A stretch of DNA of 64,000 bases from positions 124,001 to 188,000 of the forward strand of contig NZ_JQLI01000008.1 in NCBI RefSeq assembly GCF_000744095.1, written 5' to 3'. Of this stretch, positions 1 through 8,763 are shown piece after piece. The translations under genes were made by a program, and so were the position numbers. Under the pieces are notes generated by a model that was given only the letters and a program-made list of their open reading frames with translations, ran no database searches and was not told the DNA's origin. The DNA is from Cupriavidus necator A5-1. Lineage in GTDB: Bacteria; Pseudomonadota; Gammaproteobacteria; Burkholderiales; Burkholderiaceae. Each line of letters starts with the position of its first letter. Positions within the stretch are counted from its first letter, which is position 1.

Positions 1-659
1 GTGACGACCGTGGCATTGGCGGCGTGTCGGCGGCGCCGTTCGGCTCGGCCAGCATCCTGCCGATCTCGTGGATGTATATCGCGATGATGGGTTCGGCCGG
101 CCTCACCGCCGCCACCGAGAACGCGATCCTGGCGGCCAACTATGTCGCCAAGCGCCTGGCGCCGTACTATCCGGTGCTCTACACTGGCCAGCACGACCTG
201 GTCGCGCACGAGTGCATCCTGGACCTGCGCCCGCTGCAGAAGGACACCGGCATCAGCAATGAAGACGTGGCCAAGCGCCTGATGGACTACGGCTTCCACG
301 CCCCGACCATGAGCTTCCCGGTGCCGGGCACGCTGATGATCGAGCCGACCGAGAGCGAGGCGCTGCACGAGCTGGACCGCTTTATCGACGCGATGATCGC
401 GATCCGCCAGGAAATCGGCCGCGTTGCCGACGGCACCTTCGACCGCGACGACAACCCGCTCAAACACGCGCCGCACACCGCTGCGGTCGTGACCGCCGAC
501 GAGTGGACCCACAAGTACACGCGGGAGGAAGCCGCGTACCCGGTGGCATCGCTGCGCACGCAGAAGTACTGGCCGCCGGTCGGCCGTGCCGACAACGTGT
601 ACGGTGACCGCAACCTGTTCTGCGCCTGCGTGCCGGTGAGCGACTACGTCGTCGACTGA
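1..659 (+). CDS. gcvP: Glycine dehydrogenase (P-protein), C-terminal part
   Basis: This is the 3' end of the pyridoxal-phosphate-dependent P-protein of the glycine cleavage system, which decarboxylates glycine and passes the aminomethyl group to the H-protein lipoamide. The reading frame is open from base 3 and stops with TGA at 657-659, so the start lies to the left of the window. About 218 residues are visible. They include the GIGGVSAAPFGSASILPISW stretch and the C-terminal blocks HAPTMSFPVPGTLMIEPTESE and PVGRADNVYGDRNLFCACVP, which are typical of GcvP. gcvT and gcvH are expected further left. The serine deaminase gene at 1365 fits a local glycine/serine theme. Confidence 0.95.
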   Translation, partial: DDRGIGGVSAAPFGSASILPISWMYIAMMGSAGLTAATENAILAANYVAKRLAPYYPVLYTGQHDLVAHECILDLRPLQKDTGISNEDVAKRLMDYGFHAPTMSFPVPGTLMIEPTESEALHELDRFIDAMIAIRQEIGRVADGTFDRDDNPLKHAPHTAAVVTADEWTHKYTREEAAYPVASLRTQKYWPPVGRADNVYGDRNLFCACVPVSDYVVD

Positions 660-763
660 CGTGCAGTTCCGGCGGGCCGCCGCGGCACCGGGCGCCCGCC
701 AAAGCACTATGCTCGATATGAAGGGCACCGCGCCGTGCGGTGCCCGTCCTGAGCGGAGGCTGC

Positions 764-1315
764 ATGTGGAACCTGAGTGCCCCCTGGTGGGAATTCGTGC
801 TGCGCGGGCTGATCGTCTACGGCGCGGTGCTGGGCTTGCTGCGCCTGTCGGGCAAGCGCCAGATCGGACAGCTGACGCCGTTCGACCTGGTGCTGCTGCT
901 GGTGATTTCCAATGCGGTACAGAACGCGATGAACGCCGGGGACAACTCGGTCAGCGCGGGGCTGATCCTGGCGGTGACGCTGGTCGGCGCCAATGCGATG
1001 ATGGGCTTCGTGACATGGCGCTTTCGCAAAGTGGAGCTCCTGATCGAGGGGCGCCCGCAGGTCCTGGTGCACGACGGCAAGGTCTACCGCGACGTGATGC
1101 ACCGCGAGCACATCAGCTTTGACGACCTGAACAAGGCACTGCGCCATGCCGGCTGCGAGAGCGTCGGCCAGGTGCATTTCGCGATCCTGGAAACCGACGG
1201 CACGGTCTCGGTCAAGAAGCGCGAGCGAGCGCAGGGCGAGGCCCCAGTCGCGGGTACCACCGCCACAGGCAGCCCTACGATCTGGACCCATCCCGGCATG
1301 GACGAGCCGGTCTGA
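764..1315 (+). CDS. DUF421/YetF-family membrane protein
   Basis: This 183-residue protein belongs to the DUF421 (YetF-like) family. The N-terminus carries about three hydrophobic segments (roughly residues 9-25, 40-58 and 62-82), with the family signature SGKRQIGQLTPFDLVLLLVISNA between the first and second. A soluble C-terminal domain follows (EGRPQVLVHDGKV, then a block beginning HISFDDL). The ATG at 764 is preferred over the in-frame start at 740 because GCGGAGG lies at 753-759, the right distance upstream. The family's biochemical role is not established. The last 25 or so residues are low-complexity and probably unstructured. Confidence 0.85.
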   Translation: MWNLSAPWWEFVLRGLIVYGAVLGLLRLSGKRQIGQLTPFDLVLLLVISNAVQNAMNAGDNSVSAGLILAVTLVGANAMMGFVTWRFRKVELLIEGRPQVLVHDGKVYRDVMHREHISFDDLNKALRHAGCESVGQVHFAILETDGTVSVKKRERAQGEAPVAGTTATGSPTIWTHPGMDEPV

Positions 1316-1364
1316 TCATCCACAACGCATAAGTGCCCCGCACGGGCCATCCTGGAGACATTCC

Positions 1365-2741
1365 GTGGCAGTCAGCGTTTTCGATCTGTTCAAGGTGGGC
1401 ATCGGCCCGTCGAGCTCGCATACCGTGGGCCCGATGCGCGCGGCCCTGATGTTCGCGCAGGGGCTGGAACGCGACGGCCTGTTGCCGCAGGTGGCAAGCG
1501 TGCGCGCAGAGCTGTACGGTTCGCTTGGCGCCACCGGCAAGGGCCACGGCACCGACAAGGGCGTGATCCTCGGCCTGATGGGCGAGGCCCCCGACACCGT
1601 CGATCCCGATTCCATCGACACGCAACTGGCCGCGCTGCGCGCCAGCCGGGAGCTGTCCTTGCTGGGCAAGCACATCGTGCCGTTCGTCGAGAAGGAGCAC
1701 ATCGCCTTCTATCGCCGCGAGGCCATGGCCGAGCATCCCAACGGCATGAAGTTCCATGCCTTCGATGCCAGCGGCGCAACGCTGCGAGAGGCGCGCTACC
1801 TGTCGGTCGGCGGCGGCTTCGTGGTCACCGCGGGAGCACCCAATACGCAGGTGCTCAAGGCCGCGCAGCAAATGCCGCACCCGTTCCGCAGCGGCAAGGA
1901 CATGCTGGAGATGGCCAACGCCAGCGGCAAGAGCATCGCGCGGCTGATGATGGAGAACGAGCTGACGTGGCGCAGCGAGCAAGAGGTCACCAGCGGCTTG
2001 CTGCATATCTGGGACGTAATGCAGGCGTGCGTGGCGCGCGGCTGCCGCACCGACGGCGAGTTGCCGGGCCCGTTCAAGGTCAAGCGGCGCGCGCCGGAGC
2101 TGTTCCGCAGCCTGACCGAGCGCGCCGAGCGCACGCTGTCCGATCCGCTTTCGGTGATGGACTGGGTCAACCTTTACGCCATCGCCGTCAATGAAGAGAA
2201 CGCCGCCGGCGGGCGCGTGGTCACCGCGCCGACCAATGGCGCGGCCGGTATCATCCCGGCGGTGTTGCATTACTATGACCGCTTCGTGCCGGGCGCAAAC
2301 AAGCAAGGCGTGGTCGACTTCCTGCTGACCGCGGGCGCGATCGGGCTGCTCTACAAGCTCAATGCGTCGATCTCCGGCGCCGAGGTCGGCTGCCAGGGCG
2401 AGGTCGGCGTGGCCTGTTCGATGGCTGCGGGTGCGCTGGCGGCGGTGCAGGGGGGCACGCCCGCGCAGGTGGAGAACGCCGCCGAGATCGGCATGGAGCA
2501 CAATCTCGGCCTGACCTGCGACCCGGTCGGCGGGCTGGTGCAGATCCCGTGCATCGAGCGCAATGCGATGGCTTCGGTCAAGGCGGTCAATGCGGCGCGC
2601 ATGGCGTTGCGCGGCGACGGCACGCACTATGTATCGCTCGATTCGGTGATCAAGACCATGCGCGAGACCGGGGCCGATATGAAGACGAAATACAAGGAGA
2701 CGGCGCGGGGCGGGCTGGCGGTCAATATTGTGGAGTGCTGA
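1365..2741 (+). CDS. sdaA: L-serine ammonia-lyase (iron-sulfur type)
   Basis: This protein deaminates L-serine to pyruvate and ammonia using a [4Fe-4S] cluster. It is 458 residues long, as usual for the one-chain bacterial enzyme. The N-terminal domain shows the GPSSSHTVGP motif. The catalytic half contains NGAAGIIPAV, GCQGEVGVACSMAAGAL and LGLTCDPVGGLVQIPCIERN, whose cysteines are the expected cluster ligands. The GTG at 1365 is chosen because CTGGAGA sits just upstream and the protein aligns with the family from VAVSVFDLFKVG. Longer in-frame starts run through the DUF421 gene and are not credible. The neighbouring gcvP suggests coordinated glycine/serine catabolism. Confidence 0.96.
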   Translation: MAVSVFDLFKVGIGPSSSHTVGPMRAALMFAQGLERDGLLPQVASVRAELYGSLGATGKGHGTDKGVILGLMGEAPDTVDPDSIDTQLAALRASRELSLLGKHIVPFVEKEHIAFYRREAMAEHPNGMKFHAFDASGATLREARYLSVGGGFVVTAGAPNTQVLKAAQQMPHPFRSGKDMLEMANASGKSIARLMMENELTWRSEQEVTSGLLHIWDVMQACVARGCRTDGELPGPFKVKRRAPELFRSLTERAERTLSDPLSVMDWVNLYAIAVNEENAAGGRVVTAPTNGAAGIIPAVLHYYDRFVPGANKQGVVDFLLTAGAIGLLYKLNASISGAEVGCQGEVGVACSMAAGALAAVQGGTPAQVENAAEIGMEHNLGLTCDPVGGLVQIPCIERNAMASVKAVNAARMALRGDGTHYVSLDSVIKTMRETGADMKTKYKETARGGLAVNIVEC

Positions 2742-2820
2742 CCGCCTTCTGCTAGTGCTCAACGGCATGGCCCGGCGTATCATGGCGGCGTTCCCCGATC
2801 GCAAAAAGAAGAGGACAGCC

Positions 2821-3558
2821 ATGCAGACATTCCACCAGCTGTTCGACGAAACCTCGTCCACCTTCACCTACCTGCTGATCGACGCCGCCACCGGAGAAGC
2901 GCTGCTGATCGACCCGGTCGACCACCAGCTGGAACGCGACATGGCGCTGCTGCAAGACACCGGCGCGCACCTCGCGTGGGTCATCGAGACCCATGCTCAC
3001 GCCGACCACATCACCTCGGCCGGCCACCTCGCGCTGCAGACCGGCGCGCACACGGCAGCCCCGTCCGGCTGCGATATCAAGCCCGCGCAGAAACAGCTGA
3101 TCGATGGCGACACTGTCGCATTCGGCACGCAGGTGCTGCGCGCGATCCATACGCCGGGACACACTGCCGGCAGCATGAGCTACCTGTGGGAAGAACCCAC
3201 GCCCGACGGCATCGTGCGCCGCGTCTTCACCGGGGACGCGCTGCTGATCGACGGCTGCGGCCGCACCGATTTCCAGTCGGGCGATGCGGGTACGCTGTAC
3301 GACAGCCTGACCAAGAAGCTCTTCGCACTGCCCGACGATACGCAGGTCTATCCGGCCCATGACTACAAGGGCCGCACCTCCTCCACCATCGGCCAGGAAC
3401 GCGCGCACAACAGCCGCGTCGCCGGCCGCACGCGCGAGGAGTTCGTCGAGATGATGCGCAACCTGAACCTGCCGCGGCCGAAGCTGATCGACGTTGCGGT
3501 ACCGGCCAACCAGCGCCTGGGCCTGCGCGACGGCGAAAGCGTGCCGCACGGTGCCTGA
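2821..3558 (+). CDS. Metallo-beta-lactamase-fold protein, persulfide dioxygenase (ETHE1) type
   Basis: This 245-residue protein has the metallo-beta-lactamase fold with metal motif THAHADH at residues 57-63, then HTPGHTAGSMSYL, FTGDALLIDGCGRTDFQSGD and YPAHDYKG. The GRTDFQ(S)GD segment and the overall length favour the ETHE1/persulfide dioxygenase group over true glyoxalase II. Those enzymes oxidise glutathione persulfide to sulfite and glutathione using one iron. The ATG at 2821 follows AAGAAGAGGA at 2807-2815; an upstream in-frame start at 2728 has no such support. The OsmC gene 27 bases downstream fits a shared role in handling peroxides or reactive sulfur (inference). Confidence 0.88.
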   Translation: MQTFHQLFDETSSTFTYLLIDAATGEALLIDPVDHQLERDMALLQDTGAHLAWVIETHAHADHITSAGHLALQTGAHTAAPSGCDIKPAQKQLIDGDTVAFGTQVLRAIHTPGHTAGSMSYLWEEPTPDGIVRRVFTGDALLIDGCGRTDFQSGDAGTLYDSLTKKLFALPDDTQVYPAHDYKGRTSSTIGQERAHNSRVAGRTREEFVEMMRNLNLPRPKLIDVAVPANQRLGLRDGESVPHGA

Positions 3559-3585
3559 GGTCTGCCCAATATCAGGAATCACCGC

Positions 3586-4059
3586 ATGTCCGCATACACC
3601 GCCGAAGTCCTGTGGCAACGCGACGGCCAGGATTTCACCGGCAACCGCTACAGCCGCCGGCATGTGCTGCGCTTTGACGGCGGCGTGGAAGTCCCGGGTT
3701 CCTCATCGCCCCATGTGGTGCCGCTGCCGATGTCGGATCCGGGCGCGGTCGATCCGGAGGAGATGTTCATTGCCTCGCTGTCGAGCTGCCACATGCTGTG
3801 GTTCCTGTCGCTGGCGGCGAAGCAGCGCTTTATCGTCGACCGCTATATCGACGCGGCCAGCGGCGTGATGGAAAAGAATGCCGAGGGCCAGATGGCGATG
3901 ACGGTGGTCACGCTGCGCCCGCAGGTGACCTTCGGCGGCAAGCGCGACCCGACGCGCGAAGAACTCGACGCGCTGCACCACGCCGCGCACGACGCCTGCT
4001 TTATCGCCAATTCGGTCAGGACCGAGGTGCGCTGCGAGCCGGTGTTCGCCGGCGCGTAG
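3586..4059 (+). CDS. OsmC-family protein
   Basis: This 157-residue protein is of the OsmC/Ohr superfamily, small thiol peroxidases that reduce organic hydroperoxides with paired cysteines. Residues 60-75 (EEMFIASLSSCHMLWFLSLA) carry the first conserved cysteine. A second cysteine lies in the HDACFIANSVRTEV segment near the C-terminus. It appears to belong to a YhfA/OsmC-like subgroup rather than Ohr proper. It is separated from the persulfide-dioxygenase-like gene by 27 bases and from the hydrolase by about 10, so the three are probably one transcript. Confidence 0.88.
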   Translation: MSAYTAEVLWQRDGQDFTGNRYSRRHVLRFDGGVEVPGSSSPHVVPLPMSDPGAVDPEEMFIASLSSCHMLWFLSLAAKQRFIVDRYIDAASGVMEKNAEGQMAMTVVTLRPQVTFGGKRDPTREELDALHHAAHDACFIANSVRTEVRCEPVFAGA

Positions 4060-4069
4060 CCCGCTTGCC

Positions 4070-4918
4070 ATGTCCGCCAAGGTCCCGGCGCAAGCTTCAG
4101 CGCGACTGGCGCCACCGCGGGCCACGCGGGCCCGCGTTCGGCCAATGTGGTGGCTTGCCCTTGGCCTCGTGCTGCTCACCGGAATCGGCATGCTGCAGGA
4201 TCACTTCCTTTACTTCCCCGACAAGGCGTCGGTCGATGACATGGTCTCGCCCGGGCTGCGTGCCTGGCCGGGGCCGGAGGACTTTCGCGGACTGGTAGCC
4301 GAGCCGGCCGGAGCCGCGCGCGCTACCGCCATGGTCTTTCACGGCAATGCAGGGCACGCCGGGCATCGCGATTATTACGCCAGCGCGCTGACGAAACTGG
4401 GCATTCGCGTGATCCTCGCCGAGTACCCGGCATACGGCCCGCGCCCGGGCGCGCTCGGCGAGCGCAGCTTCGTGGAAGACGCGGAACAGTCCATTACGCT
4501 GGCCCGGCGCCAGTTCGGCGGCCCGCTGCTGCTGATCGGCGAGTCGCTGGGCGCAGGCGTGGCTGCAGCGGCCGCGGCGCGCCAGCGCGACAAGGTTGCC
4601 GGCGTGCTGCTGATCACGCCATGGGACAAGCTCGCGCATATTGCTTCGCATCACTATCCCTGGCTGCCGGCCGGCTGGGTGCTGCGCGACCGCTACGACA
4701 GCGCGGCCAACCTGGCAGGCTTCGGCCGCCCCGTGATGGTCGCGGTTGCCGAACGCGACACCATCGTGCCGGCACGCTTCGGCAAGGCGCTCTATGAGAC
4801 GCTGGGCGAACCCCGTCGTCTGGCGGTGATCGACGGCGCCGGGCACAACGACTGGACCGGGCATGTCGATGCCGCATGGTGGCAGGACGCAGTCGCGTTC
4901 CTGCTGGCGCCCCGTTAA
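4070..4918 (+). CDS. Membrane-anchored alpha/beta hydrolase
   Basis: This 282-residue protein has an arginine-rich N-terminus, one membrane segment at about residues 24-42 (WWLALGLVLLTGIGMLQDH), then an alpha/beta-hydrolase domain. The oxyanion region is VFHGNAGHAGHR, the nucleophile elbow is GESLGAG, the acid is probably in the AERDTIVP segment and the base histidine in GAGHNDW. It resembles the YfhR/BEM46-like group of single-pass hydrolases facing the periplasm. The substrate is unknown. The gene starts 10 bases after the OsmC stop and is the last of the left + strand run. Confidence 0.85.
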   Translation: MSAKVPAQASARLAPPRATRARVRPMWWLALGLVLLTGIGMLQDHFLYFPDKASVDDMVSPGLRAWPGPEDFRGLVAEPAGAARATAMVFHGNAGHAGHRDYYASALTKLGIRVILAEYPAYGPRPGALGERSFVEDAEQSITLARRQFGGPLLLIGESLGAGVAAAAAARQRDKVAGVLLITPWDKLAHIASHHYPWLPAGWVLRDRYDSAANLAGFGRPVMVAVAERDTIVPARFGKALYETLGEPRRLAVIDGAGHNDWTGHVDAAWWQDAVAFLLAPR

Positions 4919-4992
4919 GCGCGTGGCGTGCGCCGGCATGCACCTGGCACTCGCCCTGCAAACAAATAACATCGCACCGCCAAAACGCTGAT

Positions 4993-5020
4993 TTGACTTA
5001 GCCCTGCGCACTGCAATACT
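4993..5020 (+). promoter_or_regulatory. Orphan sigma70-like promoter candidate
   Basis: TTGACT at 4993-4998 and AATACT at 5015-5020 are separated by 16 bases. It points rightward into the motif array at 5051 and no + strand gene follows, so it may be a leftover of the junction or a chance match. Confidence 0.25.
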
Positions 5021-5050
5021 GGCCTTCACAGAACGGCTCGCGTCGGCCGT

Positions 5051-5110
5051 CTTAGAACCGGAATTAGCTGGACTGCCGTGAAAAGAAGCGCGAATTTGCT
5101 GGACTGCGCT
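5051..5110 (+). repeat. Left array of AGCTGGACT-type motifs (IS21-like end remnant)
   Basis: Two copies of a motif are seen on the + strand: CCGGAATTAGCTGGACT at 5058-5074 and TTGCTGGACT at 5096-5105. The same motif occurs three times on the opposite strand at 12671-12729. Short repeats of this kind stacked at the termini are characteristic of IS21-family ends. No istA/istB-like transposase genes are present between or beside the arrays, so this is at most a remnant. Confidence 0.5.
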
Positions 5111-5303
5111 GCAGGCGCTTTTTTGCGCACACGCTTCGCTCTCCGTTCCATCCGCGAAGTGCGAACTTGTTATGGTGCCCTACCACCCGGCTGTCCACTG
5201 GCTCTTACCGACCCGTTATAGCCGTTGCGAGTACCGGCAGGTGAACGGCCGCTTCCAAAGTACAACCGCCATCTCGACACCCTAGTCCCCGTTGGCCTCG
5301 CCG

Positions 5304-6413
5304 TCAGGCCGTGTCGCCCACCTCGCGGATCGGGATCGTGGCGCGGCCGCCGCAGTTGCGCAGCACGTCTCGCAATTCGATGATGACCGGAAATACCTCG
5401 TGGTTCCAGTCGGCTCCCTGCTTGTGGTGGGCCTCTTGCTCGCGCTCGACGATCCAGCGGTCCTCCCTGAAGATGCGTTCTGTGAACCAGACCAGCAGCG
5501 GCCATGCCAGGTCCAGTGCAAACGGAATGCCGGGCTTGCGGATGGAAAGCAGGCCAAACGTCCGGTTGGTGCGCTGCGCCGCATCCAGCGGCACGTAGAC
5601 GATCCACAGGTCCATCACTAACGTGCCGTCGCCCGAGCGGATCTGGAGGGTCTGGTACGGATATCCGGTGCGCACCGTCATCACGTCCTTGTCGTCCCGG
5701 TCGCCGTTCTTCTTGGTGGCGCCAAACACCAGCGCCTCGCCCACAGGCTGCTTGCCTTCCATGCGCGCGAACGTGTAGTCCACTTCCACCCAGTCCTTGC
5801 CGCGACGGCGGCCCAGCGAGCGCGCGCGCATCTGCCCCATCTGCCGCCGGTGTAGGAACTGGTGGTTCATATCCATCAGGTTCTCGTGCATGAAGGAGTA
5901 GTGGCACTTGACCTCGCGGCCAAAGCGACGCGTCTTGTACGCCTTGTCCGTCACCGATGGCAGAGCGGGCAGCGGCCGCTCCTTGGCAAGCGCCACATCG
6001 CCAGGAAAGACAAAGATGAGGCCGTGCACCTCGCGGCAGGGATAGGCACGCACGCCGTTGGGCAGGCGCTCACGCCCGAGGTATGGCACATCGACGCAGC
6101 GGCCGGTGCAGTCATAAGTCCAGCCGTGATAGCCGCAGCGGATGGACTCGCCTTCCACCACGCCCGCGTGCAGTGGCACCTGCCGGTGTGCGCAACGATC
6201 TTCCAGTGCGAATATCGTACCGGACTCGGTACGAACCAGCACGATCGGATCGCCGGCAAAATGCACCCCGAGGGCTTTGCCCCGCTTGACCTCATTCGAC
6301 CAGGCCAGCGGAAACCAGTGATCGGGATGGATGGGCACACGGCGCAGGTCGCGCACGGGCGCGTTTGCGTGCGGGTCGATGGCACTGCTATCCGGCAAAG
6401 GCATTGCATGCAT
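5304..6413 (-). CDS. Rieske non-heme iron oxygenase, alpha subunit type
   Basis: This 369-residue protein is built like a ring-hydroxylating or O-demethylating oxygenase. The N-terminal Rieske [2Fe-2S] domain has C74-x-H76 (EDRCAHRQVP) and C93-x2-H96 (RCGYHGW). The catalytic domain has the mononuclear iron motif around NLMDMNHQFLH (D181, H184, H188). The ATG at 6413 has GAGGAGG eight bases upstream; a longer in-frame start at 6467 lacks support. The substrate cannot be told from sequence. No ferredoxin or reductase gene is adjacent, so the electron donor must be encoded elsewhere. It lies within the segment bounded by the motif arrays and may be acquired. Confidence 0.88.
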   Translation of the reverse strand: MHAMPLPDSSAIDPHANAPVRDLRRVPIHPDHWFPLAWSNEVKRGKALGVHFAGDPIVLVRTESGTIFALEDRCAHRQVPLHAGVVEGESIRCGYHGWTYDCTGRCVDVPYLGRERLPNGVRAYPCREVHGLIFVFPGDVALAKERPLPALPSVTDKAYKTRRFGREVKCHYSFMHENLMDMNHQFLHRRQMGQMRARSLGRRRGKDWVEVDYTFARMEGKQPVGEALVFGATKKNGDRDDKDVMTVRTGYPYQTLQIRSGDGTLVMDLWIVYVPLDAAQRTNRTFGLLSIRKPGIPFALDLAWPLLVWFTERIFREDRWIVEREQEAHHKQGADWNHEVFPVIIELRDVLRNCGGRATIPIREVGDTA

Positions 6414-6824
6414 GCGTGACGCCTCCTCGCATAACGGGAGCTTCGACCGTCGCCACAAGCCGACCAATTAGCGAACGGGGGATCTGGCGCAGTTTACGCG
6501 AAGTCTGCCGAACTCACCGAATCCCGTTCTTTCTATGGTGTGCTTGGAAGGCTGAAGGTCATGGCCACCTTCGGTCAATCGACCCCGCATTCTAGTAGGG
6601 CTGGTATGGCCGACACCGTGACGGGGTATTGAGGCGGCGAGCGTCCGGTGCCTGGTACGGAGCCGACGCTCAACTGTCCGCGCTATAGCGCCGGGCAACG
6701 GCCGAAACTGGCCGATGTCGGCCAATTGCGGGGAGGGAGAGAGCCTTCCTTCGGCGAGCGGGAGTGCCGGGACGTTTCTGCGGAGATCGACGTATCGATG
6801 ACGCGTCCGGCGACGCGAAGCACA
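6414..6824. other. Non-coding or decayed stretch
   Basis: About 410 bases lie between the MFS gene stop and the oxygenase start. The oxygenase ribosome-binding site is at the left edge. Open frames here are short, lack ribosome-binding sites and resemble no family I know. A short inverted sequence around 6705-6722 (GGCCGATGTCGGCC) is the only structure noticed. Confidence 0.4.
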
Positions 6825-8441
6825 TCACTTGCGGGGCTGCATGGTCGCCACCGCGACACCCGCTCCGGCGAACGCGCAAACGGCGGACACCAGCGCGACG
6901 GCGCGCAGCGCGTCAGCGATGGCTTCGGCTTCCGCCAGCGCCACGGGTGTCTGAGGTGGCTTATGGGTGTCGCCTGCTGCCGCCCCGGCTTGCATGTCCG
7001 GCTCCAGCAACTGCCCGGTCTGGCGTGCGTCCTGAGGAACGTGCAGTTCACCAAGCCGCGCCGACAGCGCCGCTTGGTGCGACCACACGAACACGATGCC
7101 GAGCACCGCAATTGCCAGCAGGCTCGCCACGCGTGCAACCGCGTTGTTGATGCCGGATGCGACGCCTACGTGGTCGCCCGGCACCGAGCCCATCACAGTC
7201 GCTGTGAGTGGCGCGACGGTGATCGTCATGCCGAGCCCGAGCACGGCGAGCGCCGGGAAGAATCCGGCCCAATAGCTGCCGCGCACGAACGGCAACGCCA
7301 GCATCACGAACCCGATTCCGGCGACGCACGGGCCAGCGCTCAACAGGACCCGCGAACCGAAGCGGCTCGTCAGGCTGCCGGTGAAGCGCGAGAGCAAGCC
7401 GATGATCACGGGCACCGGCAGCAGCGCCGCGCCCGCTTCGGTTGCGGTGTAGGCATGTGCGCGTATCAGCGTGAACGGCAGGAAGAACAGTGCGCCGCCC
7501 AGACCGAAGTAGAGCAGCAGTGTGACGAGGTTGGCGCCGGTGAAATCGCGCGAGCGAAACACGTCGAGCGGCATCATGGGGTGACGGCTGTTCGCTTCGA
7601 TCATCACGAATGCGGCCAGCACGAGCACGCCGGCGCCGATCGTGCACAGTACGAGCGGATGCGCGAAGCCGCGCGCCGACGCCTGGGTCAGGCCATAGGC
7701 TAGGGCGGCGAGCCCCGCTGTGGCACTCAGCGCGCCGGGCCAGTCCAACCGTTGAGGCGCATCGAGCTTGTGGCTATTCGGCACTGACGAAATCGCCAGC
7801 GCAATCGTCACCGCTGCAAGGGGGACGTTGAGGAAGAATATCGCGCGCCACGATAATGCGTCGACGAGCGAGCCGCCCGCCACCGGCCCCACCGCCGACG
7901 TGATCGCCCCGACGGCCGCCCAGGTGCCGATTGCCCGTCCGCGCGCTTCGCCTTCGTATACGGCGCCGATGATCGCGAGACTACTGGGTACGAAGAGCGC
8001 CGCGCCAATGCCCTGCACAGCGCGCGCGGCAATCAGCCAACTCGCGTTCGGCGCGAGCCCGCAAGCGGCCGACGCCAGCGTGAAGACCCCGATGCCCGCG
8101 ATGAACACCGTGCGGCGGCCGAGCTTGTCGCCCATCGATCCGCCCACCAGCACAAGGGACCCGAGAAAGAGCAGGTAGGCGTTAACGATCCACTGCATTG
8201 CCGCTACGCTCGCGCCGAGTTCGCTCTGAATGGCGGGCAGCGCGACATTGACGACGGAGCCGTCGATGAACGCCATGCTTGAGCCGAGGATCGTCGCAGC
8301 GAGCGCTAGACGCTTGCGCCGGCACGGACGGTCGACCGCGGTGGGCTGCGTGCGGATGACGAGCTCGTCGCACGGGCTTGCTTGCGCAGCGACGACGTGC
8401 GCGGTCTTTGGGTCGCTATCGAGAATATCCGGGTTGGCCAA
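6825..8441 (-). CDS. MFS drug/solute exporter, DHA2 (EmrB/QacA) type
   Basis: This 538-residue inner-membrane proton antiporter is of the 14-helix DHA2 family. The first helix region reads LGSSMAFIDGSVVNVALPAI and is followed by WIVNAYLLFLGSLVLVGGSMGDKLGRR, the usual motif A region. Motif C-like glycines appear around AVGPVAGGSLVDALSW. The start is a TTG at 8441 (LANPDILDS read as Met), supported by GGGAG six or so bases upstream. The exported compound is unknown. No regulator gene is adjacent. Composition and its position between the two motif arrays are consistent with acquisition. Confidence 0.9.
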   Translation of the reverse strand: MANPDILDSDPKTAHVVAAQASPCDELVIRTQPTAVDRPCRRKRLALAATILGSSMAFIDGSVVNVALPAIQSELGASVAAMQWIVNAYLLFLGSLVLVGGSMGDKLGRRTVFIAGIGVFTLASAACGLAPNASWLIAARAVQGIGAALFVPSSLAIIGAVYEGEARGRAIGTWAAVGAITSAVGPVAGGSLVDALSWRAIFFLNVPLAAVTIALAISSVPNSHKLDAPQRLDWPGALSATAGLAALAYGLTQASARGFAHPLVLCTIGAGVLVLAAFVMIEANSRHPMMPLDVFRSRDFTGANLVTLLLYFGLGGALFFLPFTLIRAHAYTATEAGAALLPVPVIIGLLSRFTGSLTSRFGSRVLLSAGPCVAGIGFVMLALPFVRGSYWAGFFPALAVLGLGMTITVAPLTATVMGSVPGDHVGVASGINNAVARVASLLAIAVLGIVFVWSHQAALSARLGELHVPQDARQTGQLLEPDMQAGAAAGDTHKPPQTPVALAEAEAIADALRAVALVSAVCAFAGAGVAVATMQPRK

Positions 8442-8763
8442 GCTCGCTCCCGTGCCGGTCGATGGTGACTAGCATAGTAACGGGAGCGCGGGACCGCAGG
8501 TACGGCTGCCGGGGTGCGTGTGAGCGCGACGCGCTACACATTCAGCGGAGTCTTCGAGCGAGACAAGCAAGCGTTCGGCCGCGGCGCCCGCCAGTTGCGC
8601 AGTCCGTTTCATTTAGCGCGTCGAATCAGGCGACCCACTGCCGCCGGCGCTCCGTCAAGGACTTAAGGGCAGCTAACGGAGTGGTCCGGTGTTACGAAAG
8701 CATCATGCGTGAGACCGTGTCGCAAGCGCCGCCGGGCGCTGCTGCTGAAATAGTCAGCGATTA
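8442..8763. other. Non-coding stretch between the MFS and HNH genes
   Basis: About 320 bases are without a supported gene. Short open frames on the + strand run antisense into the 3' end of the HNH gene and show no protein-like features. No terminator hairpin was found. Confidence 0.4.

Larger units (their letters stand above)
4919..5303. other. Intergenic junction between the left gene run and the accessory segment
   Basis: No convincing gene is visible here. The stretch holds an orphan promoter-like pair at 4993-5020 and the left motif array at 5051-5110, followed by a T-rich track near 5118 and about 190 bases with no recognised feature. Base composition becomes less GC-rich than in the flanking genes. 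Confidence 0.5.
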
